Assembly: GCA_905234535.1 (NCBI GenBank)
Contig: CAJOII010000012.1
Coordinates: forward strand, 1 to 32,077
Reading direction: 5' to 3'
DNA length: 32,077 nucleotides
Source of the DNA: an uncultured Ruminococcus sp.
Lineage (GTDB): Bacteria; Bacillota; Clostridia; Oscillospirales; Acutalibacteraceae
Shown here: positions 1 through 8,439 of the stretch, piece after piece
Layout: each line of letters begins with the position of its first letter
How positions within the stretch are numbered: position 1 is the first letter of the stretch
Notes under the pieces: model-generated
What the model saw: only the letters and a program-made list of their open reading frames with translations
The model's database searches: none
Told to the model about the DNA's origin: nothing
Made by a program: the position numbers and the translations under genes

Positions 1-1167
1 CTGTACATCATGGGCACCGAGCGCCACGAGTCGCGCAGAATCGACAACCAGCTTAGAGGCCGCGCCGGCCGTCAGGGAGACCCGGGCGAGTCGCGCTTCT
101 TCCTCTCGTGCGAGGACGATCTGATGCGCATCTTCGGCGGCGACAGGATGGGCGTGCTCTTAGAGCGGCTCAATGTCGAAGAGACCATGCCGATCGAGAA
201 CAAGATGCTCTCTAATATCATCGAATCCTCCCAGCAGAAGGTCGAAAGCCGCAACTTCGCCATCCGTAAGTCGGTTCTCGAATACGACGATGTCATGAAC
301 CGCCAGAGAGAGATCATCTACGGTCAGCGCAATCAGGTGCTTGACGGCGAGGATATCCACGATACCGTCTTGAAGATGGTCGACGACACCATCGAGAACA
401 ATGTCAATATGTTCTGCGCCACCGATATGCAGAAGGATGACTGGAACCTCTCGGGACTCAACGAGCTCTACCGCAACTTCCTCGTCGACGAGAACTCAAA
501 GTTCACTTTCTCGACAGACGAGCTTGAGCGCACCTCAAAGGATGATATCATCAACGAGCTCAAGGACAGAGCCCACAAGCTCTATTCGGAGAACGAACAG
601 CTCTTTAATGACGAGACCATGCGCGAGATGGAGCGCGTCTATCTCTTAAAATCGGTCGATACCTACTGGATGGAGCATATCGACAACATGGAACAGCTAA
701 AACAGGGCATCAGGCTTCGGGCGTACGGCCAGCGCGATCCGGTCGTCGAGTACCGCTTGGAGGGCTTTGATATGTTCGACGAGATGATCGAGTCCATCAA
801 GCAGGATACCGCGAAGCTCATTCTCCTCGCGCCCAAGCGCGTCTATCAGATCCAGCAGCGTCAGGCTGAGATCGAGCGGCAGCGCCGCGAGATGGAGCAG
901 AAGGCGGCTGCGGCGCATCAGGTCATCCTGAAGACGGGCGACGGCGATAACAATCAGCAGAAGCCCACCGCCGTCGAGATGTCCTTAAAACGCGAACAGG
1001 TCGCAAAGCCGGTCGAGTTCTCGGGAGACGGCACCCTCTCCACCAACAAGACTGTCGTCAAAAAGAAGAACAAGAAGCCGGGTCCCAACGATCCGTGCTG
1101 GTGCGGCTCCGGCAAAAAATATAAAAAATGTCACAAACCGATTGATGAGGGATATACAAATGAGTAA
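1..1167 (+). CDS. secA: Preprotein translocase ATPase SecA, C-terminal part (5' end outside window)
   Basis: SecA is the ATPase motor that pushes preproteins through SecYEG. The reading frame is open from base 1, so the N-terminal half (NBD1, preprotein cross-linking domain) lies upstream of the window. Visible at the start is the end of the second helicase-like domain, with GTERHESRRIDNQLRGRAGRQGD, split here as GTERHESRRIDNQ and LRGRAGRQGD (helicase motif VI region). The helical scaffold and wing follow, then a charged linker of about 100 residues. The protein ends with the zinc-binding SEC-C motif CWCGSGKKYKKCH near residues 370-382 of the visible part, which in the family binds SecB or ribosomes. 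The stop TAA at 1165-1167 overlaps the gltX start, so the two are probably translationally coupled. Identification is secure; only the truncation by the window edge is unusual. Confidence 0.97.
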   Translation: MYIMGTERHESRRIDNQLRGRAGRQGDPGESRFFLSCEDDLMRIFGGDRMGVLLERLNVEETMPIENKMLSNIIESSQQKVESRNFAIRKSVLEYDDVMNRQREIIYGQRNQVLDGEDIHDTVLKMVDDTIENNVNMFCATDMQKDDWNLSGLNELYRNFLVDENSKFTFSTDELERTSKDDIINELKDRAHKLYSENEQLFNDETMREMERVYLLKSVDTYWMEHIDNMEQLKQGIRLRAYGQRDPVVEYRLEGFDMFDEMIESIKQDTAKLILLAPKRVYQIQQRQAEIERQRREMEQKAAAAHQVILKTGDGDNNQQKPTAVEMSLKREQVAKPVEFSGDGTLSTNKTVVKKKNKKPGPNDPCWCGSGKKYKKCHKPIDEGYTNE

Positions 1168-2623
1168 AGTAAGAACACGCTTCGCGCCGTCTCCGACCGG
1201 CTTTATGCATGTCGGGAACCTGAGAACGGCGCTGTATGAATATCTAATCGCAAAGTCCTTGGGCGGCACCTTTGTGCTGAGGATCGAGGACACCGACCGC
1301 GAGCGCTATGTCGACGGCGCGGTGGATATCATCTATAACACATTAAAGACCGCAGGCCTCAAGCACGACGAAGGCCCCGATGTCGGCGGCGACTACGGCC
1401 CCTATGTGCAGAGCGAGCGCAAGGATATGTATCTCCCCTACGCCGAACAGCTCATCAAAGAGGGCAAGGCGTACCGCTGCTTCTGCTCAAAAGAACGCTT
1501 AGAAGAGGTCAGCGCTCAGATCGAGGGCGGCGGCTACGACCGCCACTGCCGCGATCTGTCCGAAGAAGAGATCAAAAAGAACTTAGACGCCGGCGTCCCC
1601 TATGTCATCCGCCAGAAGATGCCTTTAGATGGCGAGACCACCTTCTCTGACGCGGTGTTCGGCGAGATCACGGTGGATAACAAGGAGCTGCAGGATCAGA
1701 TCCTGATCAAGGCGGACGGCTATCCCACCTATAACTTCGCGAATGTCATCGACGACCACACCATGGGCATCACCCATGTCGTCAGAGGCTCGGAGTATTT
1801 GAGCTCCACCCCGAAGTATAACCTCTTGTACGAGGCGTTCGGCTGGGAGATCCCCACCTATGTCCACCTGCCGCTCATCAACGGCAAGAACGACGACGGC
1901 TCGGTCTCAAAGCTCTCGAAGCGTCACGGCTCGACAGGCTTCTATGATCTGATCGGGGAAGGGTATCTCCCCCAGGCGATCATCAACTATATCGCGCTGC
2001 TCGGCTGGTGTCCGAAGGATAACCGAGAGATCTTCACCTTAGACGAACTGTGCGAGGTCTTCGACATCTCGGGCATCTCCAAATCTCCCGCCGTCTTTGA
2101 CTACGATAAGCTCAGATGGTTCAACGCAGAATATATCAAGGCGATGACCGACGAAGAGTTCGCCGCTGTCTGCGAGCCGTACTTCAAAGAGGCATTAGGC
2201 GACACCGCGCTCGACAAGGTCAAGCTCGCGTCCATCTTAAAACAGCGCACCGAGAAGCTCTCCGACATCCCCGAGAAGATCGACTTTTTCAAAGCTCTCC
2301 CCGACTACGACAGGGAGCTCTATGTCAACAAGAAGTCGAAGACCAACCTCGAGAACGCTCCCGTGATGCTCAAGGCGGTGTACGATGAACTCTCCGCTCT
2401 TCCGAACTGGGATTTTGATTCGATCCACGACGCGCTGATCTCTCTCGCGCAGAGACTGGAAGTCAAGAACGGCACCGTGATGTGGCCCGCGCGCATCTCT
2501 GTGGCGGGCAAGGCCGTCACCCCCGGCGGCGCGGTGGAGATCCTCGACATCTTGGGCAGAGAAGAGAGCCTGAGAAGAATGGAAGAGGGACTTAACAAGT
2601 TGTCAACGACCTCCCTTGCCTAA
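1160..2623 (+). CDS. gltX: Glutamyl-tRNA synthetase
   Basis: This class I synthetase charges tRNA-Glu with glutamate. The protein is 487 aa, the usual bacterial length. The ATP-binding signature appears as FAPSPTGFMHVGN (HVGN at 17-20, replacing HIGH) and the KMSKS loop as KLSKR at 251-255. C107, C109, Y126 and C130 fit the zinc-binding insertion seen in many bacterial GluRS enzymes. The start at 1160 was chosen over the in-frame ATG at 1142 because MSKVRTRFAPSPTG is the conserved N-terminus and GAGGGA at 1147-1152 is correctly spaced before it. It overlaps the secA end by 8 nt. A separate glnS follows, so this enzyme is likely discriminating (Glu only) rather than also misacylating tRNA-Gln; that is inference from gene content. 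Confidence 0.96.
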   Translation: MSKVRTRFAPSPTGFMHVGNLRTALYEYLIAKSLGGTFVLRIEDTDRERYVDGAVDIIYNTLKTAGLKHDEGPDVGGDYGPYVQSERKDMYLPYAEQLIKEGKAYRCFCSKERLEEVSAQIEGGGYDRHCRDLSEEEIKKNLDAGVPYVIRQKMPLDGETTFSDAVFGEITVDNKELQDQILIKADGYPTYNFANVIDDHTMGITHVVRGSEYLSSTPKYNLLYEAFGWEIPTYVHLPLINGKNDDGSVSKLSKRHGSTGFYDLIGEGYLPQAIINYIALLGWCPKDNREIFTLDELCEVFDISGISKSPAVFDYDKLRWFNAEYIKAMTDEEFAAVCEPYFKEALGDTALDKVKLASILKQRTEKLSDIPEKIDFFKALPDYDRELYVNKKSKTNLENAPVMLKAVYDELSALPNWDFDSIHDALISLAQRLEVKNGTVMWPARISVAGKAVTPGGAVEILDILGREESLRRMEEGLNKLSTTSLA

Positions 2624-2712
2624 AGAGAGAGAACCCGCCGCAAGGCTGTGAAGGGATTTGTTTCTCTCTGTTACCCGTTACACCGATAAACTCAACTTCT
2701 ATTTGAAGCCTT

Positions 2713-2760
2713 ACCCCTCCGTCAGCCTGAAGGCTGACACCTCCCCTTAATCAGGGGAGG
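2713..2760. repeat. Tandem-hairpin intergenic repeat
   Basis: Two back-to-back perfect hairpins lie between gltX and glnS. The first pairs GTCAGCC (2721-2727) with GGCTGAC (2732-2738) across the loop TGAA. The second pairs CCTCCCCT (2740-2747) with AGGGGAGG (2753-2760) across TAATC. The preceding bases TACCCCTCC match the CTCC/GGAG theme. From memory, closely similar CCTCCGTCAGCC...GGGGAGG elements are scattered through many Ruminococcaceae genomes. Only one copy is in this window, so dispersal is not shown here. It could act as a processing or attenuation signal between the two synthetase genes, but there is no T-run typical of a terminator. Confidence 0.6.
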
Positions 2761-2792
2761 CTTCACCATTAACAAATGAGGAATGTATATAT

Positions 2793-4481
2793 ATGTCAGA
2801 AGAAATTAAAAAAACCGTGGAGAATGAGAGCGAGAACAGCTCGAACTTCATCCACACATTTATCGAGAAAGACTTAAAAGAAGGCGGCGCGTACTATGGC
2901 AAGAAGGTACACACCCGCTTTCCTCCCGAGCCCAACGGATACCTGCACATCGGCCACGCCAAGGCGATCTGCATCGACTTCGGCGCCGCAGAGAAGTATC
3001 ACGGCCTGTGCAACCTGAGAATGGACGACACCAACCCCACCAAGGAGGATGTCGAGTATGTCGACGCCATCAAGGAGGACATCCGGTGGCTCGGCTTTGA
3101 CTGGGATGACCGCTTCTACTACGCCTCCGACTACTTTGACACCATGTATGCGTGCGCCGTAGAGCTGATCAAGAAGGGGCTCGCTTATGTCTGTGAGCTC
3201 AAGGGCGACGAGATGAAAGCCTACCGCGGCGACCTCTCCACCCCCGCAAAGTCTCCCTACAGAGACCGCCCCATAGACGAGAGCCTCTCGCTCTTCGAGC
3301 GGATGAAAAACGGCGAGTTTGCTGACGGCGAGATGACCCTTCGCGCGAAGATCGACCTCGCGTCGGGCAACTTCAACATGAGAGACCCCGTCATCTACAG
3401 GATCAACCATCTTCATCATCACCGTACCGGCGACAAATGGTGCATCTATCCGATGTACGACTTCGCGCATCCGATCGAGGACGCCTTGGAGCACATCACC
3501 CACTCGCTGTGCACCTTGGAGTTTGAGGATCACCGTCCGCTGTACGACTGGGTGATCGAGAATGTCACGCTGCCGTCCAAGCCCAGACAGATCGAGTTTG
3601 CGCGCCTGGGCATCACCAACACCGTGATGAGCAAGAGAAAGCTCAGAGCGCTCGTGGAGGAGGGCTATGTCTCCGGCTGGGACGATCCGCGTATGCCCAC
3701 CCTCTGCGGTCTGAGAAGAAGAGGCTATACGCCGAAGTCGATCCGCACATTCTGCGACCGTATCGGTGTAAGCAAGGTCAACTCTACCGTTGAGTATGAG
3801 TTCTTGGAGCACTGCCTGAGGGACGATCTCAACGAGACCGCGCAGAGAGTGATGGTCGTCACTGATCCGATCAAGCTCGTCATCACCAACTACCCTGAGA
3901 ATATCAGCGAGACCTTCACGGTGGAGAACAACCCGAACGATGAGAGTATGGGCGCGCGCCATATCACCTTCTCGAGAGAGTGCTACATCGAGCGCGACGA
4001 CTTCATGGAAGAGCCTATCAAGAAGTACCAGCGCCTGTATCCGGGCAACGAGGTGCGGCTCAAGTCCGCCTACATCGTCAGGTGTACCGGATGCAAGAAG
4101 GACGAAGACGGCAATGTCGTCGAGGTCTACGCCGAGTACGATCCCGAGACCAAGGGCGGCAACACCCCCGACGGCAGAAAGGTCAGAGGCACCATCCACT
4201 GGGTAGACGCGAAAAACTACAAAGACTGCACCGTCAACATCTACGAGGATCTCTTCACCACCCCGGAGCCGGATGCCGGCAACTTCTTAGACTTCATCAA
4301 CCCCGAGTCTCTGACCGTCAGATCGGGCTGCAAGGCGGAACGGGCGGTCGAAGAGTTCGACATTCTCTCCCACTTCCAGTTCATGCGTCTCGGATACTTT
4401 ACCATCGACCCCGACTCGACGAAGGAGAATCTGATCTTCAACAAGAGCGTCGGGCTTAAAGACGGATTCAAGAAAAAATAA
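2793..4481 (+). CDS. glnS: Glutaminyl-tRNA synthetase
   Basis: This class I synthetase directly charges tRNA-Gln. It has 562 aa, close to the E. coli enzyme. The N-terminal catalytic domain carries [17 protein letters not shown] (HIGH at 52-55) and the KMSKS-type loop VMSKR at 278-282. The C-terminal part fits the two anticodon-binding beta-barrels, and the protein ends without a YqeY-like extension. GAGGA at 2778-2782 precedes the ATG. Many Gram-positive bacteria lack GlnRS and make Gln-tRNA with GatCAB, so the gene is notable. The family is thought to have reached bacteria from eukaryotes by horizontal transfer. Here it sits directly after gltX and before a small membrane-protein gene 40 nt downstream. 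Confidence 0.96.
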   Translation: MSEEIKKTVENESENSSNFIHTFIEKDLKEGGAYYGKKVHTRFPPEPNGYLHIGHAKAICIDFGAAEKYHGLCNLRMDDTNPTKEDVEYVDAIKEDIRWLGFDWDDRFYYASDYFDTMYACAVELIKKGLAYVCELKGDEMKAYRGDLSTPAKSPYRDRPIDESLSLFERMKNGEFADGEMTLRAKIDLASGNFNMRDPVIYRINHLHHHRTGDKWCIYPMYDFAHPIEDALEHITHSLCTLEFEDHRPLYDWVIENVTLPSKPRQIEFARLGITNTVMSKRKLRALVEEGYVSGWDDPRMPTLCGLRRRGYTPKSIRTFCDRIGVSKVNSTVEYEFLEHCLRDDLNETAQRVMVVTDPIKLVITNYPENISETFTVENNPNDESMGARHITFSRECYIERDDFMEEPIKKYQRLYPGNEVRLKSAYIVRCTGCKKDEDGNVVEVYAEYDPETKGGNTPDGRKVRGTIHWVDAKNYKDCTVNIYEDLFTTPEPDAGNFLDFINPESLTVRSGCKAERAVEEFDILSHFQFMRLGYFTIDPDSTKENLIFNKSVGLKDGFKKK

Positions 4482-4521
4482 ATTCCTTCGGTAAGACAAG
4501 AAGGATGAAAGCGGTGAGGCT

Positions 4522-4995
4522 ATGAACCGCAAAAAGAATACCCTCAGAACCCTCTTTCGCTATGGCTACATCGCGATGGCGCTGTCGATCTGCGCGGGGT
4601 CTGCCGCCGTGTTCCTTCTGTATCTGCTGATACCGGAATTTGACGCGGGCGCGCTCGGGATCCTCTCGTTTTTAGGCTGTTCCTTCGCGGGAGAGCTGAG
4701 AATGCTCTACAGCGCCGCGGGCGCGACGATCTTCGACTTCTTCCTCGTGATACTCGTCTGTGTCGTCATGCTGCTGCAGATCGCGCTTCTGAGTTTCATC
4801 AACATCCGCGCCTTAAGAGACAGGAGAAGGGAGCCGAGCTACTTCAACCTCGCTCTGTTCGGGATCGACGCGCTCATCTGCCTGATCGCGCTGATCGCGA
4901 CACCCGAGAAGCGGCTGATCTTCGTCTTCTGCTTACTCTACCGCGCGCTGACGATCGCCGCCCAGTGTGTCTCGGCGGCTATTGATCATAATTAG
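4522..4995 (+). CDS. Small hydrophobic membrane protein of unknown function
   Basis: The 157-aa product was not recognised. Hydrophobic stretches at about residues 14-37, 68-94, 107-126 and 131-153 predict four membrane segments, with a basic loop RALRDRRREPS at about 96-106 that should face the cytoplasm. No catalytic motif or signal peptide is visible. It begins 40 nt after glnS, and a strong hairpin terminator follows, so it is probably the last gene of the secA-gltX-glnS transcription unit. The ribosome binding site is not ideal: GTGAGG at 4514-4519 lies only 2 nt before the ATG. The actual start could therefore be slightly different. The stop is TAG, the only clear TAG terminator seen in an intact gene of the window. 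Confidence 0.75.
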   Translation: MNRKKNTLRTLFRYGYIAMALSICAGSAAVFLLYLLIPEFDAGALGILSFLGCSFAGELRMLYSAAGATIFDFFLVILVCVVMLLQIALLSFINIRALRDRRREPSYFNLALFGIDALICLIALIATPEKRLIFVFCLLYRALTIAAQCVSAAIDHN

Positions 4996-5144
4996 TTAAT
5001 AATTTATAGCTCCGGTTACTCGCTTCGCTCAAATTCTTATATATCAAACATAACAAAAAGCAGGTTGTTATCGAACAGCCTGCTTTTCTTTTAGATTCAC
5101 TACCAATCAGGTGCGGACAGCGTCCGCCCTCAATTATTCATTAT
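4996..5144. repeat. Composite intergenic repeat, copy 1
   Basis: This stretch shares its layout with 10549-10710. Both have GGTTACTCGC followed by a GCTC-containing segment (5014-5030 here), then a hairpin terminator, then a 40-nt block (5105-5144). The block begins AATCAGGTGCGGACAGCGTC and ends AATTATTCATTAT, and matches the second copy at 38 of 40 positions. The block contains the palindrome GCGGAC-AGC-GTCCGC. Both copies lie at the junction of convergent genes, next to the 3' end of a minus-strand gene. No coding capacity is seen. Confidence 0.65.
5055..5092. terminator. Bidirectional rho-independent terminator
   Basis: A 14-bp stem pairs AAAAGCAGGTTGTT (5056-5069) with AACAGCCTGCTTTT (5074-5087) around the loop ATCG, with one G-T wobble. 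CTTTT follows on the plus strand and an A-run precedes it, so it can end both the small membrane-protein gene (plus) and the PBP gene (minus). Confidence 0.9.
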
Positions 5145-6526
5145 CAACCATATACCAGCGCGCTGATCGCCGCCTGTACGACAGACGCCGCGGCGGAGAT
5201 GCCGTAGCCGCCCTCGGCGACCACAGCCGCGAAGGCGTAGGGATGCTCGTCGTCTTCGGTGAATCCGACGAACCACGCATTCGGCTCTTTGTCCTTGCCG
5301 ATCTCGGCGGTGCCGGTCTTCGCGCAGAAGTCAAGCCCCGCGAGATCCAGTCCGCGCACATTATAGTAGTAGTTCGCGGCATTTCGCATCAGATCCTTGA
5401 CCTTGTCAGAGGTCGAGACGGAGAGCATCTTGATGTTCCCCCCGTTCTGCGTCAGCCCGATCTTCTTCAAGATCGATTCGTTGTCCTTGATCTCGTACGG
5501 TTTGACCGCTTCGCCGGAGGATGCGATCGAGGCGCACAGGATCGCCATATGCATCGGGTTAGAGAGATCCTCATACTGCCCGATGCCCGCCCACGCGAGC
5601 TCGTTGTCGCCCGCCTTGGAGACATCAAAGGAGCTCTTCGTCAGCGGGATATCCCCGAGATAGAGCGCCTGATTGAAGCCGAGCTTCTCGGCGGTCTCGG
5701 TCAGGTTCTCTCTGCCGAGCTGCTGCGCGATCTGCGCGAAGGCGACATTGCACGAATGAGAGAACGCCTCGTCAAAACTGAGCTCTCCGTGGCTCTCCTC
5801 ACAGGTGATCTTCGAGCCCTCGATCTCATATTCGCCGTCACAGTAGAAGGTCTGGTCATAGATATCGGGGATATGGTCGATTGCGCTCGCCGCGGTGACG
5901 ATCTTGAAGATCGATCCGGGCGTGAAGGTCGAGGAGATGGCGTTGTCAAGATAGACGCCGTCGTATTCTTCTTCATTCTCCTCGGTGATCTCGGGAGGAT
6001 TCTCGGGATCGTAGGAGAGGTTTGAGGTTGAGCACAGAAGCTCTCCGGTCTTGTAGTTATAGACGACACAGGCGCCCTTCTTCGACCCCAAGGCTTCATA
6101 CGCCGCTGTGGACGCCGCCGCGTCCACCGTGAGGGTCAGACTCTTCGAGGACTTGAGGGATGACGGCATCCCGAGCCCCCAGATAAAGCTGTAGTTCGTC
6201 AGCTCTGTGCGGTAGGTGCTCTGTACCGCGGTGGAGATGTTCAGAGAGTTGTCTCCCACCACATGAAGGAGCGCGAGGCGCGTCATATAGTCGTCGCTGT
6301 AGCGTCTGACACCCGACGCGTCGGTATACGCGAGCACTGTCCCGTCGCGGTCGGTGATACTGCCCGCCTGCGCGAGGCCGCCCGATGAGGACATATGACC
6401 GTTATACGGCTGCTGCACCCATGTGCTGTTTTCTGTCACCACTCTGAACGCGAGAAAGCACACGCCGAGGAAGAACGCGATCGACACGATCAGAATGAGG
6501 TATGATCTCTGCATGATCCGCTTCAT
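5144..6526 (-). CDS. Class B penicillin-binding protein (transpeptidase, PbpA/FtsI type)
   Basis: This 460-aa membrane-anchored D,D-transpeptidase cross-links peptidoglycan outside the membrane. An N-terminal membrane anchor (about 8-29) is followed by a short non-catalytic region and the transpeptidase domain. Its three active-site motifs are intact: S205-I-F-K208 in TPGSIFK, S258-C-N260, and KTG at 403-405 (CAKTGTAE). It is shorter than most FtsI proteins and resembles PbpA of Actinobacteria and the short partner PBPs of clostridia. Its ATG overlaps the stop of the upstream SEDS gene (TCAT at 6523-6526 on the plus strand). AAGGAGG at 6534-6540 lies inside that gene, so the two are made together, as expected for a SEDS polymerase and its cognate transpeptidase. 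Whether it serves elongation, division or sporulation cannot be told from sequence. Confidence 0.92.
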   Translation of the reverse strand: MKRIMQRSYLILIVSIAFFLGVCFLAFRVVTENSTWVQQPYNGHMSSSGGLAQAGSITDRDGTVLAYTDASGVRRYSDDYMTRLALLHVVGDNSLNISTAVQSTYRTELTNYSFIWGLGMPSSLKSSKSLTLTVDAAASTAAYEALGSKKGACVVYNYKTGELLCSTSNLSYDPENPPEITEENEEEYDGVYLDNAISSTFTPGSIFKIVTAASAIDHIPDIYDQTFYCDGEYEIEGSKITCEESHGELSFDEAFSHSCNVAFAQIAQQLGRENLTETAEKLGFNQALYLGDIPLTKSSFDVSKAGDNELAWAGIGQYEDLSNPMHMAILCASIASSGEAVKPYEIKDNESILKKIGLTQNGGNIKMLSVSTSDKVKDLMRNAANYYYNVRGLDLAGLDFCAKTGTAEIGKDKEPNAWFVGFTEDDEHPYAFAAVVAEGGYGISAAASVVQAAISALVYG

Positions 6527-8223
6527 CTTTCATCCTCCTTCGCTCTTCTCTGGATCCGCTTCTGCGCGTAGGTGCGCTCGTCGGCGGCTTTGATAAAGGC
6601 GAGCAGTCCCCAGCAGGAGATGATCGACGAGCCGCCCGCTGAGATGAACGGCAGCGTAACGCCGGTCAGAGGGAGGATATCCGTCGCGCCGAAGACATTG
6701 AGGGCAGTCTGAATCACCATCAGTCCCGCGGCGCAGCAAGCGGAGATCGAATAGAAGGTCGAGCGCGAACGGGTGGTGATGGCTCTCGAGTAAAACGCGA
6801 GCGCCACGATCGCGATCGCGATCGCGAACGCGATAATCACACCGAGCTCCTCCGCAACCAGTCCGAAGACCAGATCGGACTCGGAGGCGAAGATATACTT
6901 CATATATCCGTTGCCGGTACCGACCCCGAAGAGACCGCCCGAGGCGGTGTAGGTCAGCGTTCTCGCCTGCTGATACGCGGAGCCCTGTGCGTTCTCCCAC
7001 ACATGACCCCACGCGGCGAATCGGTTCGCGACATAGGGCTTGAATTTTAACACCATAATCCCCGCAAACACCGCCGCCGCTACCGCTAAGATGACCGTCT
7101 TGAAATCTCCCGAACGCATGAACGCGATCAGAAGGAAGGTCGCAAAGAAGATCAGCGCGGTGCCGAAGTCGCCCATCAGCGCCAAGGCGCCGACACAAAC
7201 GGCGGAGAAGATGATGAACTCGATGAAGTTTCGCTTCGTCTGCAATCTGTCGAGCGCCGCGGCGCCGACAAAGATGAACGCGATCTTCACAAACTCAGAG
7301 GGCTGCACGGAGATGCCGCCGATGTTGATCCAGTTGGCGGCGCCGTTCTGCACTCTGCCGAAGATGATATTGATGCCGAGCAGCCCTATGGCGCCGATCA
7401 TGATCGCCATACGCCACGAGTTGACCCGGTCGGGATTCTCGATGAATTTGACCAAAAACGAGAAGAGGATCAGACCGATCGTCATCGCGATCAGCTGAAC
7501 AAAGGCGGATCTGAGCTCCTGCCTGACGAGAAGCATCACGCCGATGCCCGAGAGGAACAGCCCGAGCGCCTCGAGCTCAAAGTTGACGCGGTTGAAGGCG
7601 TAGCTCGAGATCACGAAGAATATCCACATCACCGTCTCGAGAATGCCTGCGACAATCAGCGGAGTCAGATCCTGTACTTCATTACTGAAGCACGCTTCCA
7701 CCGCCATAAAAACATGGAACAGCGTGATCAGGATCATTAGCTTGTACGGCTGCAAAGAGCCCTTATCCGACGCTTTGGAGAAGAACCATGAGGGGCGCAA
7801 CCGCTCGTTGTACTCATCTCCCCTTTTGAGCACCATCGTGGTGGTGCCGACGGTGATCTCATCATCAATGAGCACCTTCTCTCTGACGAGGGTCTCTTTG
7901 CCGTTGATGAAGGTTCCGCTCTTGGAGCCGATATCGGATACGAACCAGCCCTCAGCTCTTCTGAGCAGGACACAGTGATCACGGGATACGGTAGAATCGG
8001 CGATCACGATATCGGAGCCTCTGCTTCTGCCGATGGAGTTCTCCCAGAACAGCACCGGGATCTTCTGCCCCGTATGCTTGATCTCAAGGGTTACCAGGGG
8101 CTTTTCGGGGCGGCGGTGACGCCGCATTGAAGCAAAGCACTGATAGATGATGAACACCGCGTAGACCGGCAGCAGCATCCTCAGCGCCACGGTCGCGATA
8201 TCCAAAAATACCTGAAAGTCCAA
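6523..8223 (-). CDS. FHA-domain/SEDS (FtsW/RodA family) fusion protein
   Basis: The 566-aa protein joins a phosphothreonine-reading FHA domain to a SEDS peptidoglycan glycosyltransferase. A membrane segment at 8-29 is followed by the cytoplasmic FHA domain (about 45-133) with GRSRGSD (65-71), SRDH (80-83) and GTFINGK (103-109), the usual phosphopeptide-binding residues. About ten membrane segments follow from residue 160 on. SEDS signatures include NWINIGGISVQPSEFVKIA (298-316), GYQ-like AYQQARTL and LPLTGVTLPFISAGGSS (517-533). Residue 410-411 (Glu-Asn) occupies the region where SEDS enzymes normally have a catalytic Asp. The downstream overlapping PBP is its probable partner. In mycobacteria the FHA protein, RodA and PbpA are separate genes beside PknA/PknB, so this protein may be controlled by a Ser/Thr kinase elsewhere in the genome. 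GGAGGTGAG precedes the start. Confidence 0.93.
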   Translation of the reverse strand: MDFQVFLDIATVALRMLLPVYAVFIIYQCFASMRRHRRPEKPLVTLEIKHTGQKIPVLFWENSIGRSRGSDIVIADSTVSRDHCVLLRRAEGWFVSDIGSKSGTFINGKETLVREKVLIDDEITVGTTTMVLKRGDEYNERLRPSWFFSKASDKGSLQPYKLMILITLFHVFMAVEACFSNEVQDLTPLIVAGILETVMWIFFVISSYAFNRVNFELEALGLFLSGIGVMLLVRQELRSAFVQLIAMTIGLILFSFLVKFIENPDRVNSWRMAIMIGAIGLLGINIIFGRVQNGAANWINIGGISVQPSEFVKIAFIFVGAAALDRLQTKRNFIEFIIFSAVCVGALALMGDFGTALIFFATFLLIAFMRSGDFKTVILAVAAAVFAGIMVLKFKPYVANRFAAWGHVWENAQGSAYQQARTLTYTASGGLFGVGTGNGYMKYIFASESDLVFGLVAEELGVIIAFAIAIAIVALAFYSRAITTRSRSTFYSISACCAAGLMVIQTALNVFGATDILPLTGVTLPFISAGGSSIISCWGLLAFIKAADERTYAQKRIQRRAKEDER

Positions 8224-8259
8224 ATCCTCACCTCCACAGGTACATATGTATACAGTATA

Positions 8260-8288
8260 ATATTACTATAGATGAGAGATAATGTCAA
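8260..8288 (-). promoter_or_regulatory. Vegetative-type promoter of the FHA-SEDS/PBP operon
   Basis: On the minus strand TTGACA (8288-8283) is followed after exactly 17 nt by TAATAT (8265-8260). This is a near-consensus housekeeping promoter. Transcription would start near 8253, about 30 nt before the ATG at 8223. Confidence 0.8.
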
Positions 8289-8356
8289 ATTAACAGACTG
8301 TAAATTTCGCATAAGGCCGCCGATATCCGCCCCTCTTCTCCCCTGAAAAAGTCCTC

Positions 8357-8385
8357 TTGACTATCAGCGGCTTTTTTAGTAGAAT
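8357..8385 (+). promoter_or_regulatory. Vegetative-type promoter of the sulfatase-fold membrane protein gene
   Basis: TTGACT (8357-8362) and TAGAAT (8380-8385) are 17 nt apart. The predicted transcription start near 8392 leaves no leader for the upstream ATG at 8395 and supports translation from 8440. Confidence 0.7.
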
Positions 8386-8439
8386 AAAGGGTGAATGAGT
8401 GGGCGTTCAGCCCGAAAAAATATTTGTACGGAAACGATT

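Noticed and set aside
2874..4199. Long open frame (441 codons) antisense to glnS
   Set aside because: It lies wholly opposite a secure glnS gene, has no recognisable domain or ribosome binding site, and is explained by GC-rich codon use.
5111..6025. 304-codon frame antisense to the PBP gene
   Set aside because: It mirrors the PBP coding strand and its composition is Arg/Asp/Gly-rich as expected for a shadow frame.
8395..8439. Upstream ATG at 8395 as start of the sulfatase-fold gene
   Set aside because: The predicted transcript begins near 8392, leaving no leader or ribosome binding site; translation from 8440 fits better.
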